Position numbers and translations under genes: made by a program. The notes below the pieces were generated by a model. It did not search any database. It was not told the origin of the DNA and was given only the letters and a program-made list of their open reading frames with translations. Positions 27,979 through 38,416 of a stretch of DNA of 64,000 bases are shown here, one piece after another. The stretch lies in the NCBI GenBank assembly GCA_903858275.1, contig CAIOIC010000083.1, positions 62,001-126,000 of the forward strand, given 5' to 3'. Every line of letters starts with the position of its first letter. Within the stretch, counting starts at the first letter, position 1. This DNA comes from an uncultured Verrucomicrobia subdivision 3 bacterium (GTDB lineage Bacteria > Verrucomicrobiota > Verrucomicrobiia > Limisphaerales > UBA11358).

Positions 27979-30900
27979 ATGTCGAACAACGCCGAACTCC
28001 TGAAAAAAGCCCTCAAGGAACGCATCATCATCCTTGACGGCGCGATGGGCACGACCATCCGCACCTATGGGCTGGGCGAGAAGGAAATTCGCGGGGAAAG
28101 GTTTGCAGACTCCAAGAAGGATCTCAAGAATAACGGCGACCTCTACTCACTGACACAGGCGGCCACAATCTGCGACATCCACCGCCGCTTCCTCGAAGCG
28201 GGCGCAGACATCATCTCAACGAACACCTTCTCCGCCACGAGCATCGGCCAGAGTGAGTTCTTCGTGGATGACCCGCGCGAACACGGCGGGCGCAAAGACC
28301 CGGCGTTTTACCAGGGCGTAATTGAGAACAAATTCTTGAACGACCTCGCGTGGGAGATCAACAAGCAATCCGCCAAGCAATGCCGCAAATGGTGCGACCG
28401 TATCGCGAACCAGACCGGCCGTCCGCGTTTCGTCGCCGGCGCAGTCGGACCGCTGACCGTTTCACTTTCCAATTCCCCTGATGCGGACGACGCGGGCTTT
28501 CGCGTCTGCACGTTTGATCAGGTCAAGACCGCTTACACGCACCAGATTCGCGGACTCATCGCCGGTGGTTCGGATATTTTGTTGGTTGAAACAATTTTTG
28601 ATTCGCTCAATGCCAAGGCCGCGCTCGTGGCGATTCAGGAAGTCTTTGAGCAAGATGGCAAGGTTTTGCCGATCATGATTTCCGCCGCCGTCGGTCGCGG
28701 CGGCGAGACAATGATTTCCGCTCAAACCATCGAGGCATTCTGGAACGCGATGAAGCACGTAAAACCGATTGCAATCGGTCTGAATTGCTCGCTCGGGCCT
28801 GATTTAATGAGACCGTTCCTCGCGGAACTCGCAGAGAAATCCAACACCGCCATCTCCTGCTATCCGAACGCGGGTTTGCCAAATCCGCTGTTACCAACGG
28901 GCTTTGATTTGACCCCCAAGGACATGGGCAATTTCCTGGGTGAGTTCGCGCAGAGCGGTTTGCTGAACATCGCCGGCGGTTGCTGTGGCAACACGCCGGA
29001 GCACATCGCGGCGATAGCGAAGGCGCTGGAAGGAAAACATCCAAGGGAATTTGGTCCGGGTGGAACGGGCTACCAGCCCGTTACGGTTGGCAACCTGCCA
29101 ACCGCTGTCCGGCAAGTTGCCAGACAGAACGGCCAAGTTGGCCGTTCCACCCAGACTATTGCCCCGCGTCCACTACGCTTGAGCGGCTCGCAGCCGTTCA
29201 AGCAGCAGATCGGGCAGTTCATCATGATCGGCGAGCGCACGAACGTGGCGGGTTCGCCCAAGTTCGCCAAGCTCATTAAGGAAAACAAATACGAGGAAGC
29301 CGTCGCCGTCGCGCTGCAGCAGGTCGAGAACGGTGCGAACATCATCGACATCTGCATGGACGAAGGGATGATCGACGGCGTCACCGCCATGACCCGCTTT
29401 CTACAACTGCTCGGCAGCGAACCGGAGGTTGCCAAAGTTCCATTCATGGTGGACTCGTCGAAATGGGAAGTCATCGAAGCCGGCCTGAAATGCGTTCAGG
29501 GCAAAGGTATCGTGAATTCCATTTCGATGAAGGGTGGCGAGGAATTATTCCGCGAACACGCGTGCAAAGTTTTGAAATACGGCGCAGCGGTCGTGGTGAT
29601 GGCGTTTGATGAACAAGGTCAAGCCGCGACGCTTGCGGACAAGATCCGCATCTGCGAACGCGCCTACAAAATTCTCGTGGACGAAGTCGGTTTTCCGCCC
29701 GAGGACATCATTTTCGATCCTAACATCCTCACCGTCGGCACGGGCATCGAAGAGCACAACAATTACGCGGTGGACTTCATCGAAGCTACGCGTTGGATCA
29801 AAAATAATCTGCCGCACGCGAAAGTCAGCGGCGGTCTGTCGAACGTGTCGTTCAGTTTCCGCGGCAACAATCCCGTGCGCGAAGCGATGCATAGCGCGTT
29901 CCTGTTCCACGCCATCAAGGCCGGCATGGACATGGCCATCGTGAACGCCGGCATGTTGGAAGTCTATGAGGAGATTGAGCCGGAGTTGAAGGAACTCGTC
30001 GAAGACGTGTTGCTGAATCGCCGTGCTGATGCGACCGAGCGGCTCGTGAACTTCGGTGAAAAACTCAAAGCCGCCAGCGCCGGCACAACCGTTGTCGACA
30101 AGAAGAGCGAAGAAGAATGGCGCAAAGGCACGGTCGAGGAACGTCTCTCGCACTCGCTTGTGAAGGGCATTGATCTCTATGTTGATGCCGACACCGAGGA
30201 AGCGCTGAAGAAATACGACAAGCCGCTCACCGTCATCGAAGGTCCGCTGATGGCGGGCATGAGCGTGGTCGGCGATTTATTCGGCGCGGGCAAAATGTTT
30301 TTACCGCAGGTCGTGAAATCAGCGCGCGTGATGAAAAAATCCGTCGCGTATCTCACGCCGTTCATGGAAGCCGAAAAAGCGGCGATGGTGGCCCGCGGTG
30401 AAGTCGTGAAGGCGCAAGGTAAAATTGTTTTGGCGACTGTCAAAGGCGACGTGCATGACATCGGCAAGAACATCGTCGGCGTCGTACTGGCCTGCAATAA
30501 CTACGAGGTCATCGACATGGGCGTGATGGTGCCGTGCGAAAAAATTCTGGAGCGCGCGAAGCTGGAGAAAGCCGACATCATCGGCTTGAGCGGACTCATC
30601 ACGCCGTCGCTGGACGAAATGGTTCACGTCGCGAAGGAAATGGAGCGCACTGGTTTCAAGGTTCCTCTGCTCATCGGTGGCGCGACCACCAGCCGCGCAC
30701 ACACGGCGGTGAAAGTCGCGCAGCATTACAGCGAGCCAGTCGTCCACGTCCTCGACGCGAGTCGAGCCGTGCCGGTGACAAGCAGCTTGTTGAGCAAGGA
30801 TGGCAAGTCCGCGTTCGTAAAAAATCTCCGCGAGGATTACGAAAAACTCCGCGCCCAACACGCTGGCTCGACGGCAAAACTTCTTTCGCTGGAAGCCGCC

Positions 30901-31917
30901 CGCGCCAACGCGCCAAAATTGAAACATGACGATGTGCCGAAACCGGAGTTCACCGGCATTCGCACGCTTTCGTCTAGCGCATTCAATCCCGGCAAATGCG
31001 ACTGCGGCTCGTCGCACGGACACGCGGGAGCTTTCAGTGTTTCCATCGAAGACCTCGTGCCCTTCATTGACTGGACACCGTTTTTCCACACGTGGGAACT
31101 GCGTGGCGTGTATCCGAAAATCCTCACGCACGAAAAGCACGGAGAGGAAGCCACCAAGCTGTTTGCCGACGCTAAAAAGATACTCGCGGAATTTGTCTCG
31201 CACAAGTCACTGAATCTGCAAGCCGTCTATGGACTGTTCCCAGCGAACGCCGTCGGAGACGACGTGGAAGTTTACACCAACGATTCGCGCAAACATCTGC
31301 GCACCACATTCCACTTCCTGCGCCAGCAAATCGAGAAGGGCGACGGCACACCAAACTGGTGCCTCGCCGATTTCATCTCGCCCAAAAACACCACGCAGGC
31401 GGATCGCATCGGCGCGTTCGCCGTCACGAGCGGACATGGATTGAAAGAAATCGTTAAAGCCTTCAAAGCAAAGCATGACGACTACAACGCCATTCTCGCC
31501 GAAGCCATTGCCGATCGTTTGGCGGAGGCGTTCGCCGAATATCTCCACAAACGCGTCCGCGATGAATGGGGTTTTGGCAGGCTGGAAAAACTGACCGCCG
31601 CCGATTTGACCGAAGAAAAATATCGCAGCATCCGGCCAGCGGCTGGCTATCCCGCATCGCCGGACCACACGGAGAAAGAAACACTCTGGGATCTGCTCGA
31701 CGTGGAAAAACACACCGGCATCAAGCTCACGGAAAGTTTCGCCATGTGGCCCGGAAGCAGCGTGAGCGGACTCTACTTCGCGCATCCGGATTCGAAATAT
31801 TTTGCCGTCGGAAAACTGGGTAAAGACCAGATTGAAGATTATGCGAAGCGGAAGTATTTTAGCGTGGCCGAAACGGAAAAATGGCTCGGCCCGTGGCTGA
31901 ACTACAATCCCACCTGA
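27979..31917 (+). CDS. metH: Cobalamin-dependent methionine synthase with in-frame repeat insertion
   Basis: The 1312-residue protein has the complete four-module layout. First comes a homocysteine-binding barrel with zinc ligands (GLNCSLGP and [11 protein letters not shown]). A pterin-binding barrel ([12 protein letters not shown]) is next. A cobalamin module has [10 protein letters not shown], and the C-terminal reactivation domain reads [12 protein letters not shown]. It transfers a methyl group from methyltetrahydrofolate to homocysteine. At 1312 residues it is about 85 longer than the E. coli enzyme. Part of the excess, near residues 358-392, is encoded by a four-hairpin repeat placed in the linker between modules one and two. 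Confidence 0.96.
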   Translation: MSNNAELLKKALKERIIILDGAMGTTIRTYGLGEKEIRGERFADSKKDLKNNGDLYSLTQAATICDIHRRFLEAGADIISTNTFSATSIGQSEFFVDDPREHGGRKDPAFYQGVIENKFLNDLAWEINKQSAKQCRKWCDRIANQTGRPRFVAGAVGPLTVSLSNSPDADDAGFRVCTFDQVKTAYTHQIRGLIAGGSDILLVETIFDSLNAKAALVAIQEVFEQDGKVLPIMISAAVGRGGETMISAQTIEAFWNAMKHVKPIAIGLNCSLGPDLMRPFLAELAEKSNTAISCYPNAGLPNPLLPTGFDLTPKDMGNFLGEFAQSGLLNIAGGCCGNTPEHIAAIAKALEGKHPREFGPGGTGYQPVTVGNLPTAVRQVARQNGQVGRSTQTIAPRPLRLSGSQPFKQQIGQFIMIGERTNVAGSPKFAKLIKENKYEEAVAVALQQVENGANIIDICMDEGMIDGVTAMTRFLQLLGSEPEVAKVPFMVDSSKWEVIEAGLKCVQGKGIVNSISMKGGEELFREHACKVLKYGAAVVVMAFDEQGQAATLADKIRICERAYKILVDEVGFPPEDIIFDPNILTVGTGIEEHNNYAVDFIEATRWIKNNLPHAKVSGGLSNVSFSFRGNNPVREAMHSAFLFHAIKAGMDMAIVNAGMLEVYEEIEPELKELVEDVLLNRRADATERLVNFGEKLKAASAGTTVVDKKSEEEWRKGTVEERLSHSLVKGIDLYVDADTEEALKKYDKPLTVIEGPLMAGMSVVGDLFGAGKMFLPQVVKSARVMKKSVAYLTPFMEAEKAAMVARGEVVKAQGKIVLATVKGDVHDIGKNIVGVVLACNNYEVIDMGVMVPCEKILERAKLEKADIIGLSGLITPSLDEMVHVAKEMERTGFKVPLLIGGATTSRAHTAVKVAQHYSEPVVHVLDASRAVPVTSSLLSKDGKSAFVKNLREDYEKLRAQHAGSTAKLLSLEAARANAPKLKHDDVPKPEFTGIRTLSSSAFNPGKCDCGSSHGHAGAFSVSIEDLVPFIDWTPFFHTWELRGVYPKILTHEKHGEEATKLFADAKKILAEFVSHKSLNLQAVYGLFPANAVGDDVEVYTNDSRKHLRTTFHFLRQQIEKGDGTPNWCLADFISPKNTTQADRIGAFAVTSGHGLKEIVKAFKAKHDDYNAILAEAIADRLAEAFAEYLHKRVRDEWGFGRLEKLTAADLTEEKYRSIRPAAGYPASPDHTEKETLWDLLDVEKHTGIKLTESFAMWPGSSVSGLYFAHPDSKYFAVGKLGKDQIEDYAKRKYFSVAETEKWLGPWLNYNPT
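29058..29152. repeat. Four-hairpin palindromic element inside metH
   Basis: The 95-bp element is closed by GGGTGG (29058-29063) and CCACCC (29147-29152). Inside are four hairpins in a row. Stem AACGGGCT with loop ACC is at 29064-29082, and GGTTGGCA with loop ACC at 29085-29103. CTGTCCGGCA with loop AGT and one mismatch is at 29105-29127, and AACGGCCA with loop AGT at 29128-29146. The two halves are also imperfect inverted copies of each other. It is read through in frame, encoding GTGYQPV...NGQVGRST. Confidence 0.85.
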
Positions 31918-31961
31918 TTCAACGGGCTTGTTTTTGGCGCGGCGTGGCGTAGATTTCCAGC

Positions 31962-32420
31962 ATGAAACAGGACGTGGTCCCAGTGCAAATCCGCGGCATA
32001 CTACCAGCCAACAGCGGCTGCGCGCTGTTCGTCGGCAATGACGAAAAGGTTTTTGTCATCAACGTCGAGCCGCAGATGGGAGCAGTCATCGGGATGTTTC
32101 TGCGCGACACCCCGAAGGAACGGCCACTTACACATGACCTCATCAACCGCGTTTTCCAGGGCTTTGGCATCACCGTCGAGCGCGTCGTCATCACGGACTT
32201 GAAAAACTCCACCTACTTCGCGCGCCTGATTTTGCAGCAGCAAAACGAGGTTGCCCGTAAGATCGTAGAACTTGATGCCCGCCCCAGCGATTGTCTGGCA
32301 CTGGCCGCCGCACAGAAAAAACCCATCTTTGTTTCGGCGGCGCTGTTCGAGCAGGTGGAAGACATGAGCGAAGTCCTCGACAAAATGAACGAATCCGGCG
32401 GCGAAGCGGAAGCCGATTAA
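31962..32420 (+). CDS. Bifunctional nuclease family protein (DUF151)
   Basis: The 152-residue protein matches the BFN/DUF151 domain over its length: an ILPANSGCALFVGNDEKVFVI start, IGMFLRDTPKERPLTHDLI, and the DARPSDCLALAAAQKKPIFV core. Plant and bacterial relatives show nuclease activity or regulate defence genes, but most are uncharacterised. The gene lies 44 bp after metH, and holA begins immediately after its stop. Confidence 0.85.
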   Translation: MKQDVVPVQIRGILPANSGCALFVGNDEKVFVINVEPQMGAVIGMFLRDTPKERPLTHDLINRVFQGFGITVERVVITDLKNSTYFARLILQQQNEVARKIVELDARPSDCLALAAAQKKPIFVSAALFEQVEDMSEVLDKMNESGGEAEAD

Positions 32421-33551
32421 ATGGCCGCCGCAAAATCCACCTCCCTCGCGATGGTCTGCGGCGACGATGATTTCGCCGTTAAACAGCGCGCTCGGCAAAT
32501 CTTTCAGGAGTGGTCCACCGAACTCGGCGGCATTGATCACGAGACCGTCGAAGCCACCGTGAGCAACGGCGGCGAGGCGCTGAACGTGATTGGCAAACTT
32601 CGCGAAGCGCTTCAAACCCTACCCTTCTTCGGCGGCGGCAAAGTTGTCTGGCTGCGCGACTGCAATTTTCTCGGCGAAGACCGCACCGCGTCGTCCGCCG
32701 CCGTGACCGAGACGCTGGCGGAGTTGGCGGAGGAACTGAAGAATTTTTCCTGGCAGAACGTGCGACTGCTCATCAGCGCCGGCAAGGTGGACAAGCGGAA
32801 AGTCTTTTACAAGACGCTCGACAAGCTGGGCACGACGGAAGTCTTCTCCGCGTGGTCGCCGGAAGACAAGGACTGGGCCGACCGCGCGGAAAGCGCGGCG
32901 CGCGACGCCTTGAACAAACGGCAAAAGAACATTTCCGAACCGGCGCTGGCGGAATTGATCGGTCGCGCGGGTGCCAATGCAAGGCATTTGGAAAATGAAA
33001 TTGAAAAGTTGTGCGTTTTCATCGGCGAGCGGAACAAAATTGAATTGGCAGACATCACGGCCATTTGTTCGCACAACAAGACAGCCAAGGCGTTTGCGCT
33101 CGGCGACGCACTCGGCGACCGGGATTTGCTGCGCCTGCTCAAACGGCTAGACGAAGAGCTTTGGGAAACAAAATTCGACAAGGACAAATCTGAGATTGGC
33201 CTGCTTTACGGGCTCATCGGCAAGGTGCGCGCAATGCTACTGCTCAAGGAAATGCTGCGGGAAGGCTGGCTGAAGGAAACAAGGGATTACAATGCGTTCA
33301 AGAATCAACTCGAACGCGTACCGACGGACAAGTTACCCGCTGACCGCAAGTTCAATCCTCTGGCAATCAACCCGTATGTGCTTTACAAAGCCCTGCCACA
33401 GGTAAAAAAATACACTTCGCCGGAACTGGTTCAGGCGATGGACATCTTGCTGCGGTGCAATCAGCGACTGGTGTCCAGCGGATTAGACGAGACGCTTGTT
33501 TTACAGCAGGCACTCGTGCAAATTGTGACACCAACAACCATTGCCGCTTGA
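32421..33551 (+). CDS. holA: DNA polymerase III subunit delta
   Basis: The 376-residue protein resembles HolA throughout: an N-terminal VCGDDDFAVKQRARQIF region, a central RAGANARHLENEIEKLCVF segment (sensor-like), and a C-terminal NPYVLYKALPQVKKYTSPEL helix-rich domain. HolA is the clamp-loader subunit that opens the sliding clamp. Its ATG follows the DUF151 stop with no gap, suggesting coupling. Confidence 0.88.
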   Translation: MAAAKSTSLAMVCGDDDFAVKQRARQIFQEWSTELGGIDHETVEATVSNGGEALNVIGKLREALQTLPFFGGGKVVWLRDCNFLGEDRTASSAAVTETLAELAEELKNFSWQNVRLLISAGKVDKRKVFYKTLDKLGTTEVFSAWSPEDKDWADRAESAARDALNKRQKNISEPALAELIGRAGANARHLENEIEKLCVFIGERNKIELADITAICSHNKTAKAFALGDALGDRDLLRLLKRLDEELWETKFDKDKSEIGLLYGLIGKVRAMLLLKEMLREGWLKETRDYNAFKNQLERVPTDKLPADRKFNPLAINPYVLYKALPQVKKYTSPELVQAMDILLRCNQRLVSSGLDETLVLQQALVQIVTPTTIAA

Positions 33552-33571
33552 ATTTTTAATCTAGGAAATCA

Positions 33572-34090
33572 ATGTCATCAGCCAGCTTATCAGTTTTGGT
33601 CGGAAAAAAATTTGCCTGCATAAAAATCGCCGGGCGCGCCAATTTTGCGTCCAGCCCTGATTTTAAAACACTTTTAAGCGAGCTTACGCAAAAAGGGTTC
33701 GGCCATTTCATCATCGACTTGTCGGAATGCGTCCTGATGGACAGCACCTTTCTCGGCGTGCTGGCGGGCTTTGGCATGAAGCTAAATCCAAACGAGACCA
33801 ACACCACCCGCAGCATCGAACTGCACAACACCACTGCCCGCGTCAGCGAACTTCTGGAAAATCTCGGTGCCGCGCAACTTTTCACCCTGACGAGCGGCCC
33901 GCTGCAATTGCCGGACAATCTGAAAGCCAGCACGCCGGAATCCATCAATCCCTCGCACGAACAGATCACGCGAACCAGCCTGGAAGCCCATCAAACCCTC
34001 ATGGCGATGAATCCCGAAAACGTCGCGCGGTTCAAGGATGTGGCGCAGTTTCTGGCGGAAGATCTGAAAAACCTCGAAAAATCCTCCTAG
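33572..34090 (+). CDS. STAS domain protein (anti-sigma factor antagonist-like)
   Basis: The 172-residue protein has a STAS domain at about 5-110. The DLSECVLMDSTFLGVLAGF motif holds the serine (MDSTFLG) that is phosphorylated in SpoIIAA-type antagonists. A C-terminal helical extension of about 60 residues follows, with no recognised domain. It acts in the cytoplasm, perhaps on a partner-switching pathway. No kinase or sigma factor is encoded nearby, so its target is unknown. Confidence 0.85.
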   Translation: MSSASLSVLVGKKFACIKIAGRANFASSPDFKTLLSELTQKGFGHFIIDLSECVLMDSTFLGVLAGFGMKLNPNETNTTRSIELHNTTARVSELLENLGAAQLFTLTSGPLQLPDNLKASTPESINPSHEQITRTSLEAHQTLMAMNPENVARFKDVAQFLAEDLKNLEKSS

Positions 34091-34193
34091 GGCGGAAACT
34101 GGGTTAAAACCGCCGAGGCGCCAAGGCCATAAAGGGTGAAAATGAAGGAAGGAGACTCAAGCAGCCGCGCAACCTTTCCCCCTAAAAAAATTT

Positions 34194-34221
34194 AAAGCGC
34201 CGGTCCAGGGACCGGCGCTTT
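34194..34221 (-). terminator. Intrinsic terminator of ftsH
   Basis: AAAGCGCCGGTCC and its complement GGACCGGCGCTTT form a long stem with a tight loop. On the minus strand it is followed by a TTTAAATTTTTTT run, so it should end ftsH transcription. It may also serve the convergent STAS gene. Confidence 0.8.
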
Positions 34222-34238
34222 TGAAGTATTAAACGATG

Positions 34239-36299
34239 TCAGCCGGCGGGAGCCGGCGCGGGGGTGCCGAGACCGGTTAATTTCGGCGGCACGGGTTTAG
34301 CCGGAGTTTCGGGCAACGGGGTTCCGGCCGGAGCCCCCAGCATCGGCTCAAGATTGGCCGGCGGCTTCGGCGGCGGCGTGAAATTTCCAGTGCGAACGAT
34401 CTCATCCACCTGCAAGCCATCGAGCGTTTCAAATTCAAGCAACGCCTTGGCGATGATTTCCAATTTGTCGCGGTAAGTTTCGATGATGGTTTTGGCGGTA
34501 TTGTAGCCTTCATCAATGATGCGCTTGATCTCCGCATCAATCTGCTGCGCCGTCACCTCGCTGTATTCCTTGCCGCGCATCATGTCGCGGCCGAGGAAAA
34601 CATATTCATTGGCCTCGCCATAGAGAACCATGCCCAGCTTGTCGCTCATGCCGTAATGCATGACCATCGCCTTGGCCATACTCGTGGCCTGCTGGATGTC
34701 GCCGGCCGCGCCGGTGGAAATATCTTCGGAAACGATCTGCTCGGCAATGCGCCCAGCCATCGTAACCGCGATAGTATCAAGCATCTCCTTGCGACGGCGG
34801 CTCAACACATCGTCCTTGGGCAGAAACATCGTCGCACCCAGTGCCTGCCCGCGCGGAATAATGGTGACTTTGTGCAGCGGATGCGTGTGCTTGAGCACGA
34901 CATTGACCAACGCGTGACCGGCCTCGTGCCAAGCGGTGTATTTCTTTTCCTCGTCCGTCATGGCGAGGCTGCGGCGCTCACGGCCCCAGCGCACTTTGTC
35001 GCGCGCTTCTTCCAATTCTTTTTGCTCCACTGACTTTTTCCCCGTGCGGGCGGCGAGCAGCGCGGCTTCATTCAACAAATTAGCCAGCTCCGCACCGGAA
35101 TAGCCGGGCGTGCCGCGCGCAATGATGGATAAATCCACGTTCGGAGACAGCTTCACGTTCTTGGCGTGAACCTTCAAAATCGCCTCGCGACCACGCACGT
35201 CGGGCAGATTCACCGTCACCTGACGATCAAACCGGCCCGGCCGCAAGAGCGCCGGATCCAATACATCCGGACGGTTCGTCGCGGCGATGATAATGATGCC
35301 TTCCTGGGTGTCAAAGCCGTCCATCTCCACCAGCAGCGCATTCAACGTCTGCTCGCGCTCGTCGTTGCCGCCGCCGAGGCCGTGACCGCGGCTGCGGCCC
35401 ACCGCGTCAATTTCATCAATGAAAATCAAGCACGGCGTGCTCTTGCGCGCCTGCTCGAACATGTCGCGCACGCGGCTCGCGCCGACGCCGACGAACATTT
35501 CCACAAAATCCGAACCGCTTATGCTGAAAAAGGCCGCGTCCGCCTCGCCCGCAATGGCTTTTGCCAGCAGTGTTTTCCCGGTGCCGGGCGGCCCGATCAT
35601 CAGCACGCCCTTGGGAATGCGCCCACCGAGGCGCTGAAATTTTTTGGGGTCTTTCAGAAACTCGACGAGTTCGGAAACCTCTTCCATGGCCTCTTCCACG
35701 CCGGCGACGTCTTTGAACGTCGTTTTGTTCCGCTCCTTGGCGAGAATCCGCGCCTTGCTTTTGCCAAAGCTCAACGCGCCTTTGCCAGCCATCTTGATCT
35801 GCCGGATAAAGAAAAACCAGAATAGCACGCCCAGCACCAGAAACGGGGCAATGCCCCAGATAAAATTCGTCAGCAGCACATTCGGCGCGCCGGCCTCGAC
35901 CACGCCGGACACAAGTAATTGGTCGAGCATCTTCTGCGTGAGATACGCATTCGGCGAGGTGAAAGCGACTTCCACCATTTTGCCGTTGGGCTTCACAAGA
36001 TTTCCGGCCTTGTCAGCCTGATAGAAGGTGCCGGAAATCGGGGTCAACATCGAAGATTGGCCACCCAGATTGATGGTCGCGTGGGCAATTTGATTCGACT
36101 GGAACTTGTTGAGAAATTCAGACTGCGTCAAGGTCACGGGCGGCGTCGCGTAATGGTTCTTCATCATGAACAGACCCACCGTGGCCGCGATGATGCCCGC
36201 CCACGCCAGCAGCGTGAACACCGGAACCTTGTCAAAACCATTGCCTGACGGTTTTTTCTGACCGCCCTTTTCCTTCGGATTGGAATCTTCGTCTAACAT
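34239..36299 (-). CDS. ftsH: ATP-dependent zinc metalloprotease FtsH
   Basis: The 686-residue protein starts at ATG 36299; the longer frame to 36398 adds no conserved residues. It has two membrane helices (about 24-45 and 135-155) flanking a periplasmic part. The AAA domain carries Walker A GPPGTGKT, Walker [11 protein letters not shown] and the second-region-of-homology [18 protein letters not shown]. The zinc motif HEAGHALVN follows. The last 50 residues are a Pro-rich tail. It degrades membrane and cytosolic proteins at the inner membrane. It is divergent from dusB with 67 bp between starts. Confidence 0.96.
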   Translation of the reverse strand: MLDEDSNPKEKGGQKKPSGNGFDKVPVFTLLAWAGIIAATVGLFMMKNHYATPPVTLTQSEFLNKFQSNQIAHATINLGGQSSMLTPISGTFYQADKAGNLVKPNGKMVEVAFTSPNAYLTQKMLDQLLVSGVVEAGAPNVLLTNFIWGIAPFLVLGVLFWFFFIRQIKMAGKGALSFGKSKARILAKERNKTTFKDVAGVEEAMEEVSELVEFLKDPKKFQRLGGRIPKGVLMIGPPGTGKTLLAKAIAGEADAAFFSISGSDFVEMFVGVGASRVRDMFEQARKSTPCLIFIDEIDAVGRSRGHGLGGGNDEREQTLNALLVEMDGFDTQEGIIIIAATNRPDVLDPALLRPGRFDRQVTVNLPDVRGREAILKVHAKNVKLSPNVDLSIIARGTPGYSGAELANLLNEAALLAARTGKKSVEQKELEEARDKVRWGRERRSLAMTDEEKKYTAWHEAGHALVNVVLKHTHPLHKVTIIPRGQALGATMFLPKDDVLSRRRKEMLDTIAVTMAGRIAEQIVSEDISTGAAGDIQQATSMAKAMVMHYGMSDKLGMVLYGEANEYVFLGRDMMRGKEYSEVTAQQIDAEIKRIIDEGYNTAKTIIETYRDKLEIIAKALLEFETLDGLQVDEIVRTGNFTPPPKPPANLEPMLGAPAGTPLPETPAKPVPPKLTGLGTPAPAPAG

Positions 36300-36366
36300 T
36301 TTGGTCGCCCAGCTTAACACGGCGTTCCGCCTTTCGCAACGAACGACTTTGGCGTATTCTGGCCGC

Positions 36367-37512
36367 GTGCAAATCGGTTCTCTCACGCTGCCCTCCAACC
36401 TGTTTCTCTCGCCGCTGGCGGGTTATACCAACCTGCCCTTCCGCCTCGTCCTGCGCGAAATCGGCGGAGTTGGTTTGTGCACCACGGATTTGGTCAACGC
36501 GCGTTCACTGCTGGAAAAACGGTCGAAAGCATTCAAATTAATTGAGACTCGGCCGGCCGATTCGCCGCTGGCCGTGCAACTTTTCGGCTCCGTGCCGGAG
36601 GAAATGCGCGACGCGGCGCAATTTCTGGAATCGAGCGGCGTCGCTTCCATTGACATCAACATGGGCTGCCCCGTCCGCAAGGTCTGTAATGTCGGCGGCG
36701 GCTCCGCCATGATGCGCGAACACGACAAAACTGCCGCACTGGTGCGAGGCATGGTCAACGCCGTGAAAATTCCCGTCACCGCGAAGATGCGCCTGGGCTG
36801 GGATGATCAAAACATCACCGCGCCCGAGCTGGCCCGCGCGCTGGAAGATGCCGGGGTCGCGGCGATTTTTGTGCATGGCCGGACGCGGGAACAAGGCTTT
36901 GGCGGCACGGTTAACCTGCCCGGAATCCGTAAAGTCGTGGCCGCAGTGAAAGCCATTCCCGTCATCGGCAACGGCGATGTGGTGACGCCGCAGGCTGCAA
37001 AAAAGATGCTGGAGGAAACCGGCTGCGCCGGCGTTAGCATCGGGCGTGGCGCGTTTTATGATCCGTGGATTTTCAAGCGAACGATGGAATATTGTAGCGT
37101 TCGGCTTGTGGCCGAATCAGCAGGAGCCACAGGCTCGACACTACAAGTTCCCCCCGAACCCACGTTTGCCGAACGGGTGCGGGTCATGCGTCGGCACCTG
37201 GACTTGATGATTGAAATCTTTGGCGAGGCACTGGGCTGCCGGATGTTCCGCAAGATTGCGCCGTGGTATGCGAAGCGGTTCGGCCCATGCCACGAATTCA
37301 ACAAGCACGTCGTCCACGTTTCTACCAAGACCCAGTTCGACACGGTGCTGGGAAATTACCAGCGCTGGCGACAGCAATTTCTGGATGCAAACGGCGAATT
37401 GCAAATCCGCTTTCAGCCCGCCCCGCTGGTGGCGTCGTTCATGCGCGAGTCGGCGGAAGGTATTTTGCCGCAGGCGATTTCGATCCCGAAAGGGCCGGTG
37501 GAGAGGTGGTGA
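36367..37512 (+). CDS. dusB: tRNA-dihydrouridine synthase with in-frame repeat insertion
   Basis: The 381-residue protein starts at GTG 36367 (QIGSLTLPSNLFLSPLAGYTN after the initiator). It has the flavin-barrel motifs PLAGYTN, the catalytic Cys in DINMGCPVRKV, TAKMRLGWDD, FVHGRTREQ and GNGDVVTPQAA. It reduces uridine in the tRNA D-loop. Between the GRGAFYDPWIF segment and PPEPTFAERVRVM an extra 16-18 residues occur. These coincide with a 55-bp palindromic element (37092-37146) read through in frame. Confidence 0.93.
   Translation: MQIGSLTLPSNLFLSPLAGYTNLPFRLVLREIGGVGLCTTDLVNARSLLEKRSKAFKLIETRPADSPLAVQLFGSVPEEMRDAAQFLESSGVASIDINMGCPVRKVCNVGGGSAMMREHDKTAALVRGMVNAVKIPVTAKMRLGWDDQNITAPELARALEDAGVAAIFVHGRTREQGFGGTVNLPGIRKVVAAVKAIPVIGNGDVVTPQAAKKMLEETGCAGVSIGRGAFYDPWIFKRTMEYCSVRLVAESAGATGSTLQVPPEPTFAERVRVMRRHLDLMIEIFGEALGCRMFRKIAPWYAKRFGPCHEFNKHVVHVSTKTQFDTVLGNYQRWRQQFLDANGELQIRFQPAPLVASFMRESAEGILPQAISIPKGPVERW
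37092..37146. repeat. Palindromic element inside dusB
   Basis: The 55-bp element is bounded by TTGTAG (37092-37097) and CTACAA (37141-37146). It holds two hairpins: TTCGGC/GCCGAA (37100-37116) and GAGCC/GGCTC with loop ACA (37124-37136). It has a degraded relative at 24970-25011. It is translated in frame within dusB at about residues 242-260. Confidence 0.75.
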
Positions 37513-37546
37513 AAAGGTCACGCGAAGAACACGAAGCGGGCGCTGC

Positions 37547-37815
37547 GACCAACCGTTGCGTGGTCGGAGATTGATGAAACCGGGCGTTGTCCAAGATGAT
37601 CATACTGCCTAGCGGCAGTTCCGGCAGCAACACTGGCTCAAATACGCATCCGCCACCTCCGTGTTGCAACGGCCTTGAAAGACCAGCGGGGCGACCAGAT
37701 AGCGATAGACGGAACTTCGAGCCAACTCAAACCGCTGGGTGGCCTTGGCTTTGGAGTCACCGTTCTGAATGAATTTCACCACCCGTCCTCGCAAATCCAG
37801 CTCATAAGCTTTCAT
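37547..37815 (-). pseudogene. IS630-family transposase relic
   Basis: From ATG 37815 a helix-turn-helix start reads MKAYELDLRGRVVKFIQNGD, with AKATQRFELARSSVYRYL. It then jumps by deletion to a piece of the DDE domain (APLVFQGRCNTEV). After a frameshift near 37660 the frame continues as VLLPELPLGSMIILDNARFHQSPTTQRLV, where LDNARFH is the second-Asp region of IS630 transposases. The C-terminal third is missing at the dusB end. It is inactive. Confidence 0.75.
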
Positions 37816-38327
37816 GCCCTCATGCCTATCAGCTTATGTCCCATTGTCATTATGAAATGATAGCGGCTTGTCCGAACTTCGTGTTGATGAGCTGCTGAAC
37901 TGGCGTCTGGCGTTTTGCCCGTTGTCTTGAAGTCCACGATGCGACCATCTAAAGCATGCCGCTGGGTGGACCACCAATGTTGATCTTACGAGTTCTTCAA
38001 GCCTCTTGAAGGTGGTTTCAATCAAGTCTGGTACAGCTTCAATCGGTTCTACCGCGTCGAGAACTCTAGCAACTCCAAAGAATACTAGCCACGGTGAGTA
38101 TTTTAGTATTCAGCAAATGGCGAATAAGCTTGCCGTTGATAAGGATTCTTGCGAATAAAAAGCTCGATGGTTTATAGTGAACCAAGTTCGTTATCTGTAT
38201 TTTCTGTCAGGCATTGCTTTTTGATTGGGATTTGCCTGCTGACATGCGAGCACTATCAGATTACAGTATTCAACTGTCAACATGGATGAAATTGAAAGCC
38301 CCGTAAGTGCCTGCAAACAAATTAAGT
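37816..38327. other. Low-coding gap before tRNA-Ser
   Basis: This 512-bp stretch holds only short open frames, which match nothing I recognise. It is AT-richer than its surroundings from about 38030 on, and probably contains more mobile-element debris and the tRNA promoter. Confidence 0.4.
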
Positions 38328-38416
38328 GGAGAGGTGGCAGAGTGGTTTAACGCGCACGCCTGGAAAGCGTGAATAGTCAAAAGCTATCGGGGGTTCGAAT
38401 CCCCCCCTCTCCGCCA
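38328..38416 (+). tRNA. tRNA-Ser (anticodon GGA)
   Basis: The gene folds as a class II tRNA. Its acceptor pair is GGAGAGG/CCTCTCC, the anticodon stem CACGC/GCGTG encloses loop CTGGAAA (anticodon GGA at 38362-38364), and there is a long variable arm (ATAG/CTAT). The T-arm is GGGGG-TTCGAAT-CCCCC, the discriminator is G and CCA is encoded. It reads UCC and UCU serine codons. Accessory DNA begins on its 3' side, and an IS relic lies on its 5' side. Confidence 0.95.

Noticed and set aside
29545-31203. Long minus-strand frames opposite metH
   Set aside because: They match nothing and mirror the conserved MetH codons.
37834-38025. 63-codon minus-strand frame beside the IS630 relic
   Set aside because: Its translation resembles no transposase or other family; likely decayed DNA.
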